Made by a program: the position numbers and the translations under genes
Shown: piece by piece, positions 35,077-48,972 of the stretch
Position numbering within the stretch: position 1 is the stretch's first letter
Layout: each line of letters opens with the position of its first letter
Notes under the pieces: model-generated
What the model saw: only the letters and a program-made list of their open reading frames with translations
What the model was told of the DNA's origin: nothing
The model's database searches: none
NCBI RefSeq assembly: GCF_000524195.1
Contig: NW_020170382.1
Location: 915,661 to 979,660 of the forward strand
Reading direction: 5' to 3'
Length of the DNA: 64,000 nt
Origin: Echinococcus granulosus
Taxonomy: Eukaryota > Platyhelminthes > Cestoda > Cyclophyllidea > Taeniidae

Positions 35077-38000
35077 TGTCAGTTACGAATTTAAAATCGA
35101 GTGTTTATTTGGCGGGAGAATGGAAACAGATCTTAATAAAGTCAATTTCTGTCACTTGGACAAGTTGCGCTGGTCGTAGTAGGCACTTGATTATTGTAAG
35201 TGATCGACCAGATCTCAGGACTAGATAGACACGCGGTTTTGACAGCTCGTACCAAATCGCCTTTTTGCTAGAGTATTGCATTGTCCGAGATGAGCCCACC
35301 ACTTTTTCGTGACACATTACATTAATGTGGTTTGCCGTTATGACACAGCAATAGATGAGGACCGCTTCCGATTCCAAAAAAAATTCTTCTGTAGCTCTTA
35401 TCTCAACTACGTCAATGGTCAATATCCATTTCAACCACTTTAACCAACTATTTCGAAGGAACCTTTTGTTGTTAGAGTCGCAACCGCGGGAAACTCTGTC
35501 GTCTGTTCATACCTACTTCGTGATAAATCCCTTTCTTGGATCAGAGAGCCCTACCTACTCATTTTAAGAGCTATAAAAATCCAACAAATGCAATTCATCA
35601 CCATCAGTACTGAAGTCAAACCAAAAGCGCTGCATCAGATTGAAGGTGCCTAAGAGTGAACACCCAAGCAAGATTCAAGACCTTACTGTTAAGCCAAAAT
35701 GTTAATTTTTGGAAATATCAAGGTATATTTTCAACGGCTTGGGGACCGTAAAAGGGACAGTGACCGACGTGTCTGAAAGTGAAGTGGCTTTCACTTTCAG
35801 CCCTGTATCCGCGTTGAATAGCGTTGGTAGTGAGGAGTCTGGTAGTAGGGCAGACTCGACCATCTGACGCACTCGAACCATCTCCAATCATTCCATCCAT
35901 TTGGATCGGTCGTTATAGTAATTTATACATCGCGCTCTACTGGTCAAGTATAATAAGGTCCAAACAAACCATTCATGTATCTCATCGCTCAGCTACCACC
36001 ATTTATTTTCCTCCCCAATCTTTAGTTAATCTAATGATGATGACATTCGACAGAAGTCTATCGTTGCATCCCACCTCGATACAGTCAAATTTGTATACCC
36101 TCTGATCAGGGAAAATTTGTTTTGAACTACTTTATTCCACCTACCTCTAGCAGTGGTAACAGTTCAGCTTACTGGCTTGAAGAAGTAGCAACTGTGCGAA
36201 ACCTTGCTTCCGGTTCAGGAGTGCTGCATGATACAGCCACTTTTACTACAGTGGATATTTTTATATTTCTCTCAGCTTGTTTTTAAGAGCAGACCTGTTA
36301 GGATTGATCTCCCCAGCTCAGTGATTAACTGGGATTTCATTAGTGTCCACACCCTAACCGGCCAAATATGCCGTTGAGCCTTTTGTACTTCCCTCAAGCC
36401 TCATGACTAAGGAAGCCGAAGACTTCAGGGTTTGAAGGCACTACTTGGATGGGTCTACTCACACCACTGCTTTAACAAAAAAGCTCTTGTCAGTTCTGTC
36501 TAGATATCTCAGTGTGTCACTGTCGTGAATGCCCATGTGTTAGTATAACTTGATGTTATGGCATTACAATAAGGGGGTAATGTCTTTCTGCTCACCCTAT
36601 TCTTCCAAATACTGGCTGCGGTTTCAGCTCTTCTAACAGGCTGCTCTACGTCGTACATTTATTTTAAATGAGGCCGGTTAGAAAATAAACAAAGCTTTGC
36701 AAATAGTATGCAATTCTGTTTTCACCAAAACAGTCGTCTGCCATAAACTACCGACAAACTGTCAGTTCGTTAGCACGCACCCTCTCGGAAACCAAACATT
36801 CCACCTGTTGATGTTTAGGCCTATTCATGGTGTTGCGCTAATGTGTTGAAATAGTGACATTGGCACACCGTCAAAGTAAAGTAAATATTAGAAATGGAAC
36901 GCTTAAGATATTGGCTTTCAGTCCTAAAACTTCAGAAAGTCGGAAGCTTGGCAACATTTACCTTTGCATTTAACGAAGACCTATCGAGGTGAGTCTACCA
37001 CCGCGGCTGTTTTGTCAATGCAATTCTATTACTCCAACCCAAAAGTCTCAGTTTGTCTTAATTTTTGTAAAGGGAAGGAGAGGGAGCCTTGCGATGATCA
37101 CTGTGAACCTACCGCCGTTAATGTGATTTGCTGTTGTTCCATTATAGTGGCGTGGAAACGTCATTATTCATGCGCTATCCACGACTTATTCTATTTCGTA
37201 TACCTTCCATGAGTAGATGATTTTCGGGATAATAGGCACTAAAGCAGAATCCTCCAAATAGTTGATCACACAGCGGCTGCCTTTTTGATGCGTAGAGCTC
37301 TCTCCGGTCCTGCATCGTGGATTTACAACCGATCTAGGCGTTAATTTAAAAAAATTAGTTCTTATGGAAAATGAATACTTCTTACTTACCCATTTGCAAT
37401 TTGAAAGGTCCATTAGGAAAAGGTTAATACTATTGCCACTGCTCCTGATGCTGCTTTGGCAACCATGCAGTTAGCATTTCTGCTTAGGCATCCCAGTCTG
37501 TCTCCGACTCTGTTACTAAAGAGGAAGATAATGATAAAGAGGGAAGAAAAAACCGATTTCGTTATAGTAAAGAGAGAGAGCGGGGGTAGGGGATGGAGAC
37601 ATTAATTAACTGGGTCGGGAGAGATGTCACTGTCTGGAATCACTTGATCAGATATATTGGCCAGAGAAAATATAGGGAAAGATGGAAATAGCGCCTGCGC
37701 GCACGCGTTTTAAGAATGGGCTGTCAGACGGGGTGGGCTAAAGACAAGAAGGCGGAGGAGGAGGATTGAGAAGGCAATGGCGTCTGCTGAATAACCTCCT
37801 AATCACTGACTGACTGAATAGCCGGATAAATAAATGGATGTTTGGATAAATAACTTCACCTTACCCCCTCATTCTCTTATCATTTAAGTGATGTGACGCC
37901 ACGACCACTTACACACTGTTGACTTTACCCCACCACACACACGCTCGCCTGCGTCAGACAACTCTAGCCCTGTCTGGCTCCCAACTCCTGAGTTTTGATT

Positions 38001-39849
38001 GTGAAATTCCCTTCCATCTAGATACTATTATCTCTCCCCTGTGGCCATTATGCTAACCTAACTCCATGCTGAACCTGAAGGAAGCCTATTTTGAACCCCT
38101 CCACGACCAGAAGACATTGGCAGTCGTACACTTTCCCAACGGTACTCGTTTTGTCATGTTTTACTCCACCACTGCTACATATTCTTAATTGTGAAACTTT
38201 TTAGGAGGCTGTACTATTAACTAAGAAATGCGCTTACTGTGGCACTGAACAACTTTTTAAAGGTGAAAAACCATCAATCTTTTCAATACCTACTTTGCTT
38301 TGAAAGGGTCAGTTACCCGATGATCTACCGTAGTTGAAGTAGAAGTTAACACCAGGAGCTTTTCCTGAATTTTCCAGTCACCTTAATTACAATTGAGGCC
38401 GTGATTGATCTCCCCTAGATGTAATCGAATACGGTAAACAAAGAAGCATAAATTTAGTAATCTGTTAATTTTTCTACTTAAGAAGACCAATCAGTAGTTA
38501 GTATCAATCACGTGATAACTAAAATTGATGCATCTAAGTGTTAAACAGAAACAGCTCGTTATTGTAACTTGAGTTTAAGTAGAAAAGGCACTTTTCTTTG
38601 AAAAAAAAAATGAAATGTTAATGTGGAAATGTTCGCTAGACTTAAATCACATTTTAGAGGTACAGCTATTGTAAGCCCTAGCCTTCCCATTCCAAACAAC
38701 TTTGGAGAGCCGCAATGAGTTCTCAAAGGACTGCGATTCAAGACCCATTGCGATATTTCTGTGGTGCAAAATAAATGTTGTCGTTTAAGCTACGCTTAAA
38801 TTTTGTTGATAACTCATAGGCAGGATAAAATTAGGCAACTGACTTGATTGACTCTAGCCCCTCGGTCGCTGATTTTCAAATAAACCGGCTATTTTGCTGT
38901 TACTGGCCCCAAATCACGAATAGCACGAACGAAGAGCGTCGGGCGCTGATGACCGCCTTTGGCTAGACAAATCGTGGTCAGTTCCTCCGCCTCACCCTTC
39001 TCCCGTCCCCTCTCCCACCTCCCTACCCCTAATCCCGGCAGATGAGCGAGTATAAAATGGGGAGGAGGAGGGGGTGAAGGGCCAACGCAGGTAATCACAT
39101 GATGGCAGGGGCATTAAAAGGGCCATTAATGTCAGATCAAAACACCTACTTATGGGCTGTGATGTGATGGGAATTTCGGTCACAAAATTCGCACCCTGGC
39201 GTGCATAAAATGGCCACCCTCGATGTCATTCTAGCCAGGCTTTATGGCCACATTGTGCTGCGTCAGCATGATTTTTTTACGTTCTAGTGAGGCCACAATT
39301 TGAAAATAAATGACGCTGCTACTGGACAAGGGCAAGTCAAGATTTTTAGGCCATCTCTCATCCTATTTGAAGGGGCGGCCTATCGAATGAACTGCGTCAT
39401 GGCCTTCACTAAAAAGGCGATCAATTAGGCGCATCCAAAGGCTCCTCAAAATTTGATTCACTGGGTGCATAATAAACAATTTTTCGTAATTAGCTATTTA
39501 TATATGCCATAAAAGTGTTATTGCATTACCTGTCTTTCAAAATTATGTCACGTTACTAGTCGGGTAGTGATGGTTTACCGATAGAGGCAAACTATCCCAC
39601 GATCCGTTCTATGCTTATAGATAGGAGTGCATCAGTTGAAAGGATTTGCTTTTAGCTTTTCGAGTATAATTTTTTGACTCAGTAAACTTCAAATTGGGAA
39701 TGTTATATTACCTAAATAGGTCCTCCTTGATTAAATAAGTTAGTTTAGTAAACTACTGGTTTTTCGTAAACCTAAACTAACACGCTGAAATGGAATTGGA
39801 GGTAGCTATGCAATGCCTCCATTGTTTGTTTAGCTCTCTTTCTGTTGAC
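35077..39849. other. Gene-free stretch
   Basis: Contains purine-rich tracts at 37530-37600 (GAGAGAGAG) and 37740-37770. A 42-codon frame starts at ATG 38066 (MLNLKEAYFEPLHDQKTLAV) and may be a short exon. A well-mixed A+T/G+C segment at about 38880-39480 has several TTTATGGCC and ATTAA blocks and could be regulatory. No supported gene. Confidence 0.35.
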
Positions 39850-39996
39850 GAGCCACTTTAGTCTGCATTATTTGACCTCCTCTGGCGGCTTGGTCTTCGG
39901 GCCATACCAGTAATCCCCCAGCCCTTATACACGTGGATAATACATATTCGGTCCCGCTGTTAAGCCATCTTTCGCCTTCAAAGAAGTCTTGTATCG
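39850..39996 (-). repeat. Dispersed 190-bp repeat, single antisense copy
   Basis: The reverse complement reads CTTTGAAGGCGAAAGATGGC, CGAATATGTATTATCCACGT and GATTACTGGTATGGCCCGAA in the family order. The right end is lost. Confidence 0.6.
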
Positions 39997-42900
39997 CTTA
40001 AAACTATGGACAATTAGACTACTTCATTGTGCCATTGTTAAACAGTGCGGCTCTAATGGAAGTATGGTAGAAGGAAGAATTTCAATTTTTAATTGTGGTG
40101 CTCAAGAGTATCCACCTGCCGTCTCTAAGGAAGGAAGCACAATGGGTTGGTATTAACGAAACCAAAGGATAATTGTTGTGTAACGCCTGTTCCCTTCCAA
40201 GACTGCTGACATGGCTTCGTATCGCACCCACATGCAGTGAGCCACGCCTAGCCCTCTTCCCTCCCCACTTAGCGCATCGACATGGGTGGCAGAGTGTAGT
40301 GTGCACGCCTCTGGCGGTGGTCTGATGCTTCTGAGAATGGTCGCCATGTTCCAGGTGAGCACAGGGTAAAAATGTGGGTGAGGGTGGGGTGAGCGGACTT
40401 AATGACAATGGCCAAGTGGTCAGGTGGCCTACTGCCAAGACAAAATAAGCACCTTTGGGCATCTCTGTATTTGAATAATTCTCCTTATCGTGACTCTGTA
40501 CATTCATGTGTGTTTCTATTGCCATAGATACACTATATACTCACCCTCATCCTCCTTTCTACCTCTCCCTACGAACAACATGCGTGAGAATATACGGAAA
40601 ATGGGCAGTTAATTCACTTAACTGTACTAATGTTACTGTCCCTGCACATCGTCAGTGCATTCTCATACCAGGAATGTTTTAGACAGACTTTCTATAGGGG
40701 GATGCGTATATTTGGAGGGAACATGTCAATCATCACCTGTCATCAAGGACGTTCTAATCTCTTACCATCCTATTTAGGGAAGTAAAGGAAGGTTTGAAGC
40801 ATAGACGGAATGATAGAACTACCTGCAACCAACGTCGAGGTCAGATTACGAAAGATTAGACAAATTAGCGAAGCACTGAGTTTGAATAAAAAAACCTAAC
40901 ATGTCCTTCATCTTGAATCGAGTGCTTGAATTGACACTAACAGTCATTATAATGACATATATGGTGCCCCTAAACCGCTCACCAAATAAGTACTCAGATA
41001 ACAGTGTGGCTTTCCATCACATCTACTAACTTTTTGACCCAAGAATAGTAGATGAACTTAACCATTTAGGCTGAAGAGATGCATCGTAGAAGCCGTCACT
41101 TGGAGGGTATTATCAGGTGAGTGAGAAACGTCCTACAAAGGATCTCACTTATTCCGTCCAAATACTTTAGAAAAAGTGGATGCTATGTGGTAGAGAAGCT
41201 AGGAGAGTAGAAAAAATGTTCAGGATTCTATACAACTAACGGAAACGTAATCAGTTTTTCTACTTTAAAGACTTGTTTAAAATGTTTCTAGCCGTAATGA
41301 GGATGAATGTGTGATGGTCGAGATTAAAGCGTTTTCCCTTGATCCTTCTGCCCTTTGTCTCTGCGGATTCAAGTGGCCATGGCTGTAATTTGCGTTTAAT
41401 GAGCAGTCGACTAATTTAGACGTAATTTTCCCCTGAGGCAACCACGAATGTGACTCCTTTAAATATCGACTGTAGTGAGTGAGCGACCCTGAGTGCCCTT
41501 ACAGCGCCCAAGGCTAAAACTTTGGCGCAGAAGTGTGTAACAGCTAGAAGATTGGGAGCATGGAATGGTATGAAGCAGAATTCTGGCATTATCAAACCAT
41601 ACTTTAACCTGAGATCGTAAAGTTCAAAAGTCAGTCACTCGGCATCTTTGCATTAAAGGTGGTGCTGTGAAATCTGTGTTGTGTTATATTCAATGTCACA
41701 TCCGTGTGTATTTTCAAAGACCAGCATCAACACCGATCAGATAACTGGTCACTCGCCCTCATAATACTTAGCCTCTGACTGTTTACACTCGCCAAAAGGG
41801 GAAGGGATGATGGTGATTCACGATCGCGAAACCGGAAATACCTCCGTCACCGGCGCCATTCCCTCTTCTCCTCCTGATATCTGGATGAGTCAGTGTGGGG
41901 GATGGGGGAGGATCATAACGGGTCAGCCAGAGAACCCTGACCCTAGTAATTTATGGTTATGATTAACAGCACAACAATATGGCGACAGATGTCAGTGGTC
42001 GTGAATGCGGGCGCCCTGTGTATGCAAGTGCACAACCGCCATAAAATTACGATGTGAAGCCTTTTGTTGTTGATGCTGGTGACGCGTACTACCCTCAGAT
42101 CGTCAAACACACGTTTGATTTTGATTTGTGATTTTGTGATGGTGATGGTGGTCGTAGTAATCACATCCTCGTAAACATTCATAAACCTGGTTTTGTATTA
42201 ACTTGTCATTATTGTGTTGCGTCATCCAATCTCCGGACGCATGTCAGTGACATGACTGATGAAAGATTGTATCCAGTAGTATAATTTGAAGTTCCAGCTC
42301 TACGCTTTGGTGGGGCTTGTGCATGGGAAAGGTTTAGAGAAGTTGCGGCTTCATTTTGAGCCGTAGTGCCTCAGAACTGTTCCGCCACGGTCCCATTTGT
42401 CCGCACTTCATTGAGCCACCACAAATGTGGTACATTTAACTCTTGTAGTTGTATGCGCAGCCGTGATAGTGTGATGGCTTTAAGTAGCTATTCGCATTTA
42501 AAAACGAAATTTGTAAAGATCTGATTAATTACAAAACTCATATTCAGTTTTCCTGTAAATCTCCCAACTATTACTCCAGAGACAATTTTTCCTCTTCATT
42601 GTGGCTAAAATGCACCGCTCTACCAACTATAAATCTTCCTAATTCTGGAGGAATAAACTCTTCACCAAGCACATATTCTGAAAGAGATGGATTTGTGCTT
42701 CCTGGGTATACTAGATTGCTGTGCCTTCGTGATGCATTGCATATGCTTCCCCGACTTCTTCACTTTAGAAAAGGACCATTTACCTGGGTCTCAAGAGCAA
42801 TCACCCTGTCGGATGGAACAGAGCGAATGATAAACGTGCGTTTCTTACCTGATGTAAACCATCGTTCGAATGAGATAATCACTTGAGGAACAAATATTCT

Positions 42901-43146
42901 TTGAAGAACGAGGTTATTAGTGCTAACTAGAGATATGTAAATTTACAATCCTCGATCAAACCAACATTCATATTTTCATAGTATCAGGCATCTTCCATTC
43001 CACTTTTACACTTGTCGTTTAGGTTGAGAGCTCGTTGATTTAATAAAGATCATTCCCTTATCAAATGAGCACGAAGTCTGACTACTTGAAGTTAAGGTAA
43101 TTTTAATTCCTCAATAACTAACATGCTGTTTACTCTTCCTTCTCTC
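39997..43146. other. Gene-free stretch
   Basis: The 147-codon minus frame at 40082-40525 is His/Thr/Pro-rich, without splice context. A 38-nt piece at 41079-41116 starts with ATG and ends at GTGAGT (MHRRSRHLEGII). A 95-codon plus frame at 42599-42886 (…GKGPFTW-like region near its middle) and its antisense are both open; neither is called. Short TGATGG/TGGTGG repeats occur at 42110-42150. Confidence 0.35.
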
Positions 43147-43166
43147 GTCCGTCCGTCCGTCCGTCC
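43147..43166. repeat. (GTCC)5 microsatellite
   Basis: Five perfect GTCC units. Confidence 0.9.
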
Positions 43167-45554
43167 ATCTACCCTGACGACAAAGGAGCGTTCTGCTTGG
43201 GTAGATAACTCGACCGATTTTCAGCACGATGGCACAAGAGCATCAAGGAGTTTGACTTATCCAACAAGTTACATGGAGGATCTTTGAAGTTTTTTGTCTT
43301 GTCAGAACATGAACTGAAGGTTAGAAAATAAGACGATCTCTAGTCCTTAAGTCTCATTTTATAACTATTGTAGTGATTATGTGAGAGATAAGCTAGGACT
43401 CGTATTTCGCAAAGCTGGTTATGCACCGGGCCTACAAACACCCAAATCAAATCTGCGACACTGAACGCAAATTCCAACACGTCAAGACCGTCTGACACCT
43501 TGGTAAATTTCAATTTTGAAGATTTGTTTTTCCCATTTCCTCCATTTTTAAGTTGGTAAAAAGACAAGTGATCTTTTAAGCAATTAAAATTATAAAATTT
43601 AAGGCAGGAATCACGTGAAAACCTTCGGTGTCGTTGGAAATCTGCTGGTACATAGCTATGCTCCATTCATTTAACATAAAAAAGGAGTTGAAGGAACAAA
43701 TCAATCCTAAAATTTAGATAAATTCTACAGTCGACAAGACAATTGGGGTTATCAAATTAGGAGTAGTCAATGTAGATTTCCGACAAGAAGAAGAAGCTAA
43801 TCCTGACGTTAGCTGCCTGAAGCTTAACGCACTCCATACGGAAGCCAAAACTAATTTGACCAGGACGGTGTTTCATATCCTACACTTTTGCGTCGGAACG
43901 GTTACAGATCCACTTCTACCCACAAATGAATAGAATGAGAGAGACCAATGTTTAAATTCTGCATTAGGGGAAATTCTTCCATTTCATCTATTTGGCTGTA
44001 TGTTCGCTTAAAACATTATGCCCTCTCAACATAATCACAAAGGAGATGGGAAATAAATATTTTGGATTCAAATATATTTTACCATTGGCTAAACACTTGT
44101 AAGTACCGTCGTAAGGGTGCTAAATCCATTGCCTTAAGATGGAAAACCCTATTTTATGAAAGCATCCTTGTAAGTAAATAAACTACTTCAAGAAGGAGGG
44201 TTTTCAACTCCTCTTAGTTTCGTGTTCACAATAAGATGGTTGTTATCACTGAAGAGGGAAAACTATGAAAGACGCTCAAAAGCGGAACTCTATTGACATA
44301 TGGTGAATTCCCATTTATTCGAATTCCTACTAATGAGAACCACAAAGGGAGCCATTTGTGATAAAGGTTCACTTTGACATGACTACAGCAGGAAGCTAAT
44401 TCAAATTCAAGCAGATACACTGACTGACTAAGCAAGTGTAAGGACACCCACGCAAGCACCCACTGGATAGGTTTAAGAAGGAGGGGATATCACGAACTCC
44501 ACTTCTACTTATCCGTCCTTTTCGTAAAGACCATAAACTCGTTTTAAATGCAAACGACTGCCCTATCTGGCAGGCTTATTAAAATGTCTATCCCCATCGA
44601 TAGAAGAGCAGAGATGGGACAGACGCTCAAATATAAATGACGAGGAAATTTTCCACATTATAGGGAATATTTAGCCGAATAGTGACTTCCTGCAATAAGG
44701 TGAAAGGATAGCTTTAAAGAAAGAGAGCCTTCTACCTCTTACAATCTTCTGCTTAGAATAGGATGCGATCCATTCTACAGACAAATAAGTAGGTGGTCAG
44801 GGGTGCAAATTCCAAACTACCGAAAAATCCGGAATTTAGTTGACCCCATTCTTGCCTAGGACGCGAAAGAGACGAATCACGGAGATATCGCCTTAACATG
44901 CAAACAAATAAATATGGATAAATGTCTTCAAATTTGGATAGGTGCTACTGTTGACGGTAAAACTGAAACGCAAAAAATTCCGCGTTCTCGAATGCCTCCC
45001 GAAAGAGGCGATAAAAAAGACATAAGTTTACCTGTTGAATCGCATGAGAACCTTCCACTTCATTTATTTGGTTTTATGCTCAAATAAAATATAATGCCTT
45101 CTCATTTAAATCATAAGGGTAAGCAGGCTAGCAGCTTGCAACAGAATTGAAAGGACCTTTGGCAAAGCATGCAATTGGTAGATCTAAGGCAGATAGGCTG
45201 ATCTTTACAACTTGAATAACTTGTTCTCAGAAAGGATAGCCTCCATCTCTAGTGGGTCTTCCTCAGAGAGGAACCGGGTCTCCATAAGTCAATAAAGCAG
45301 CAGTTCAGATTCTTTTCCATGATACCGAAACTCTCCTGTTAAGTGATGGAGCTGCATTCATTCATCATGAACTTTGTGCCCATTTCTAAGAGATTGGTGT
45401 CTCTGAGGCGGAGACTTGACTGCACGGCGAAAAATCGGTTCAACTTCAAGTAGATGCCACTGGCTATTTAGGACTTTCAAAGAAAATAAAACTAACCTAG
45501 TGGGAAACACCTTCAGTTCTTAAGTTTTTACTAATGGAAAGATATTAATTCCGT
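43167..45554. other. Gene-free stretch with an old internal duplication
   Basis: About 75 bases at 43977-44050 recur, diverged, at 45053-45125 in the same orientation; both contain TTCATCTATTTGG/TTCATTTATTTGG followed by AATGCC.TCTCA. The rest holds no supported exon. Confidence 0.35.
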
Positions 45555-46236
45555 TCACAAATAAAGAGAAGGAGAAGGGAAATCGGGGCGGGCAGTCCTG
45601 CCGACACGAGTGACAATGCGGGCGCTCTGAGGGTCGTCAAAGCAGCTTGGAGAATGCGGGAAGGGAGTAGCTTTGAGATGAAGGCATATTTCCAGAAAAG
45701 GTGTCAGACAGAATGCGAGAGGGATGTCAATTACCCTCCTGCTGGCGCGGACCCGGCCACAGTAGTCCGCGCGGGACACTCCGCCCACGTCTTTGTTGTC
45801 ATCAGCGTGGGTGAAAATGCGGACACGCTTGCTGTCACTCAGTCGTGTCTGATTGACATTTGGTGGGTAAGTGGGGTAGGCAACAGAGATGGGTAGAACA
45901 GTGGCTGCCACTGATGCCAGAAGAAGGGAGGATGCAAAGCCATCAGGAGCCAAATCTCTTCAAAGTCTGTCCGACAATCCGGGTAAACCCGAAGTCGTCT
46001 TTCGTGAAAGCTTCTTGTGTGGCCATAGCATATCAGAAATTATAGGCTTTAACCTCTGCAAACGTAAAATAATGTTGGTACCACTTTTATTTTCATCAAA
46101 AGAAGGCAGTAATTTGGCTTATCCCGATACCGAAACGTGTTACTGTGGTGCTCGGCTTGTGGGGGAATGGATGCTTGCTTTATGGGGATGTCGCAGAACA
46201 AAAGGGGGTGGTGATCGTGACGTAAGCAGCCATTAA
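45555..46236. other. G+C-rich island with opposed protein-like frames
   Basis: CpG-richer than its surroundings. On the plus strand an ATG at 45889 in good context (GAGATGG) opens 115 codons starting MGRTVAATDARRREDAKPSG, with a possible donor after 45982. On the minus strand a 132-codon TTG-start frame includes SDSKRVRIFTHADDNKDVGG and has a possible donor (GTAATT) near 45734. At most one is likely real. A short gene or first exon is possible. Confidence 0.3.
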
Positions 46237-48417
46237 TAGCGATAATTACTCATAATATGAATCATTTAGTGGTAGAAGGGACTCAGAAAAGGCCATGAAA
46301 AATTTTAATTTGCTTAAATAGACCTACCACAGTCACATACTGTCGTTTTAAAAGCAGGGGATACGTCAAACTCGGAAAAAAGTTGGCTTGGCGCCTATTT
46401 GACAATGCTGAGCATAGATTTTATCAGAACTTAATCCAGGTAGTAGCAAATGGGTGTTGGATCTAAATTAGGTCTATGTAAAAAAGAACGAATTTATTGT
46501 CTTCTAATTTTTAAGCCTCCTGATATTTGTATCCACTCTCATTCGCCATTCTATTCTTCACTGAAATTAAGCACATCAAAAGCTTCCATTTCGTCACATT
46601 CCGAAATCTCGAGCTGTAGGGCAAAAGATGCTTGAATTTTTTACTCATAATTCAGGAGCTCTCAAGCGGAGCTGTTCTATTCACCCCAACTAATATGCCT
46701 TTGACAACCTGATAAAAATTGAAATGGACTAAAATCAAGAGGATCCACTATGCTAATTGACTCAAGTGCTAAAAGAGGGTGTGATCTGAAAATTTTGGCA
46801 TCAAGGATTGTTTATGTATGCCTAGTGTGTCGAAAGCGGTGGCAATAAGCTTAATTATGGGCTTTCAACACAAATCTGTCTACCTCTTACGATTCTCTCC
46901 TGTCAATAACGACTTCGGCTACAACTAACCACAAATGTTTATTTTCTCCTCCTCAATCCAGCATTCAGTAGTGTGACACGCGTAATTATCCAAATTTCAA
47001 TCAGCCCCTGCTTGAAATGATGGATGGATGAGTGAACAAATGAATGAATGTGTTGAAGGATTGTCGTGGGGGCACACGTATCCATGGTCACCTCCCTAAT
47101 GTCTCCCTTGCTCCATCTTTCACCTCCTGTCCTGATTGACAAGAGGGAGTGAGAGAGGGATGGACAAATGAAAGGATGTCCACCACATACAAACAAACAT
47201 AGTAAAAGAGGTGGTGATGGTGGTGGTGGGGGTGAAGATGGTGTAGGAATAAAGGGGTTGGTAGGTGCTAAATAGGGAGTAAATACATGCATACGTACAG
47301 AGACAAATCAGGAGGACAGCTTTAGAGTGAGCTGAATGGTAGAAAGGAAGGTAGAAATGACAGCTGTCCATCAGGAAGCGACAAGACGAATGGGCACACA
47401 CAGTAGGCCTGAGCGGTATAGAGAGAGTAGGACAGGGCACATGTCTACTTCTCATGCATGAATAAGTCTGATTTGGGTTTGCATGAATTATAAACAAAAT
47501 AGGCTGCTGTGTGGTCTAGACGTCCAGTTTTTCGAATATTCACTGCGCTGCTGTTAGAGCAATACTGATGCAATAGAATACAATTTAATTGAGCTTAAAA
47601 GTACTCGCTGTTAGTGCTTTTTAATGGTCGGGTGGACACTTGATGGTTTGCTGCTTCAAGTAATGTTTTCTTCCACCTGAAGGGTGAAAATTTACATGCG
47701 ACTGCATCTCCACCAGTCACAGCGAGGTGTGAGGTGTCTGTCCAAGTCCTAATCGGTTCCTCCTCATGAATGATGTTTAGATAAAATTAATTAATGCAAG
47801 GAGTCAACTTATAGCATATTTTAACAAAAATTCCATTTTGGCGATATTTAGTTCTTTCGATAAATGGGGTTTGAAGCATTTGCTGGATTTCGGTTCGAGA
47901 AGAACGCGTAGAGGTGTATGTCAGAGCCTATCACAGAGTGAGAACGAGGTAGAGGGTGAGTGGGTGAGAATTATGTTCTCAAAAACGCAAGGATATGTCA
48001 GTCAAAGCAAGCTGTCTAACTTGGCAAGATATGGTGTGAGAGAATCACTAACCTATCTCGACATACCCGTCAAATTTAACTATCTACATGATGACAGCAA
48101 ATTAATTATGACTATCATTAAACAGAGAGTTGAGCAGAGTCTATGACACAACACCCTCTGTATTCAACGCATTTGATGGTCAGATGAGTGTGATTTTTAG
48201 CTTGTTCTCAAATTTGATGAATAAGCTATGCGAAAAGACACGATGATACCGTGATACATACTCATTGAGACTAAATAAACCAGTTCCCTCGGAACCGGTG
48301 TAACCAAGGTGATAAGTGTCGGGTGTAAACAATGGGGTTGATAGGGGCATGTGCAAGCGATTATTTTAATAGTCCCACTTCCAACTCAAAACCATTGGGC
48401 ATCTTTTTCATTTACAG
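46237..48417. other. Gene-free stretch with simple repeats
   Basis: GGAT and GAAT short tandem units occur at 47020-47052, and a GGTGGTGAT tract at about 47209-47241; the minus-strand frames across 46939-47497 are shadows of these tracts. A 102-codon plus frame at 47838-48146 starts at TTG and is moderately protein-like (YLDIPVKFNYLHDDSKL) but has no context. Confidence 0.35.
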
Positions 48418-48539
48418 CAGTGCGATTTCGCAGCAGTTCCACTTTTGGAGATGTAAGCAAAGAGAGACGACAAATCCCACGGTTTCACACCCCTAATGCT
48501 AATCGAGAGGTCGCTTTTATTAGTGCTTCCCATAATCAG
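48418..48539 (+). CDS. Possible isolated exon
   Basis: After a TTTTTCATTTACAG acceptor a phase-1 frame reads VRFRSSSTFGDVSKERRQIP and PRFHTPNANREVAF, reaching CAG before GTCTGC at 48540. An earlier donor, GTAAGC after 48452, is stronger and would make a 35-nt exon. Composition is coding-like; no partner exons are identified. Confidence 0.25.
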
Positions 48540-48832
48540 GTCTGCAATTACCCGGAGCCGCAGCCATAGGAGTAATTAGATATTTAACGATAGTCAGAGA
48601 TTGTGCAAACGCCTTTTACACACGCTAAATACTCCTCTATTCCCTAAAACAATGTTTTTAAAGTTAAACTCATTAGTACATTGAGTAAAGGTGGAAAAGT
48701 AGACAACGGTGCGTAAATTTGCCTACTTGAGAACAGCTAGTTTTATTAGTTTGTGCTTAATCTTATTATAAATGGATTTTAATCTCGTCGACTTCTTTGT
48801 GTTATTGGTTTATCAAGCAAAACATTCAAAAA

Positions 48833-48972
48833 TCTATGCAAGCCCAGAGATTGTCGACGTACACAAGGGCATGGGAGGTCCCGGCTTGGCTCGGAGGCCC
48901 GGTACAGTCGCATAGCCTCAAAGTGTCCTGTTACCGAAACCGACGGCTAAACAAACAGTTAGCCTATTACAA
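48833..48972 (+). repeat. Dispersed 190-bp repeat, single copy
   Basis: GATTGTCGACGTACACAAGG, CCCGGCTTGGCTCGGAGGCC and ACCGACGGCTAAACAAACAG followed by TATTAC match the family in order. Confidence 0.65.

Noticed and set aside
40082..40525. 147-codon minus-strand open frame
   Set aside because: His/Thr/Pro-rich composition from a G+C-richer patch, no splice context and no recognisable domain.
46939..47497. Two minus-strand frames of 117 and 125 codons
   Set aside because: They translate GGT/GGA/GAAT simple-repeat tracts; Pro/Thr/Ser runs are shadows of these.
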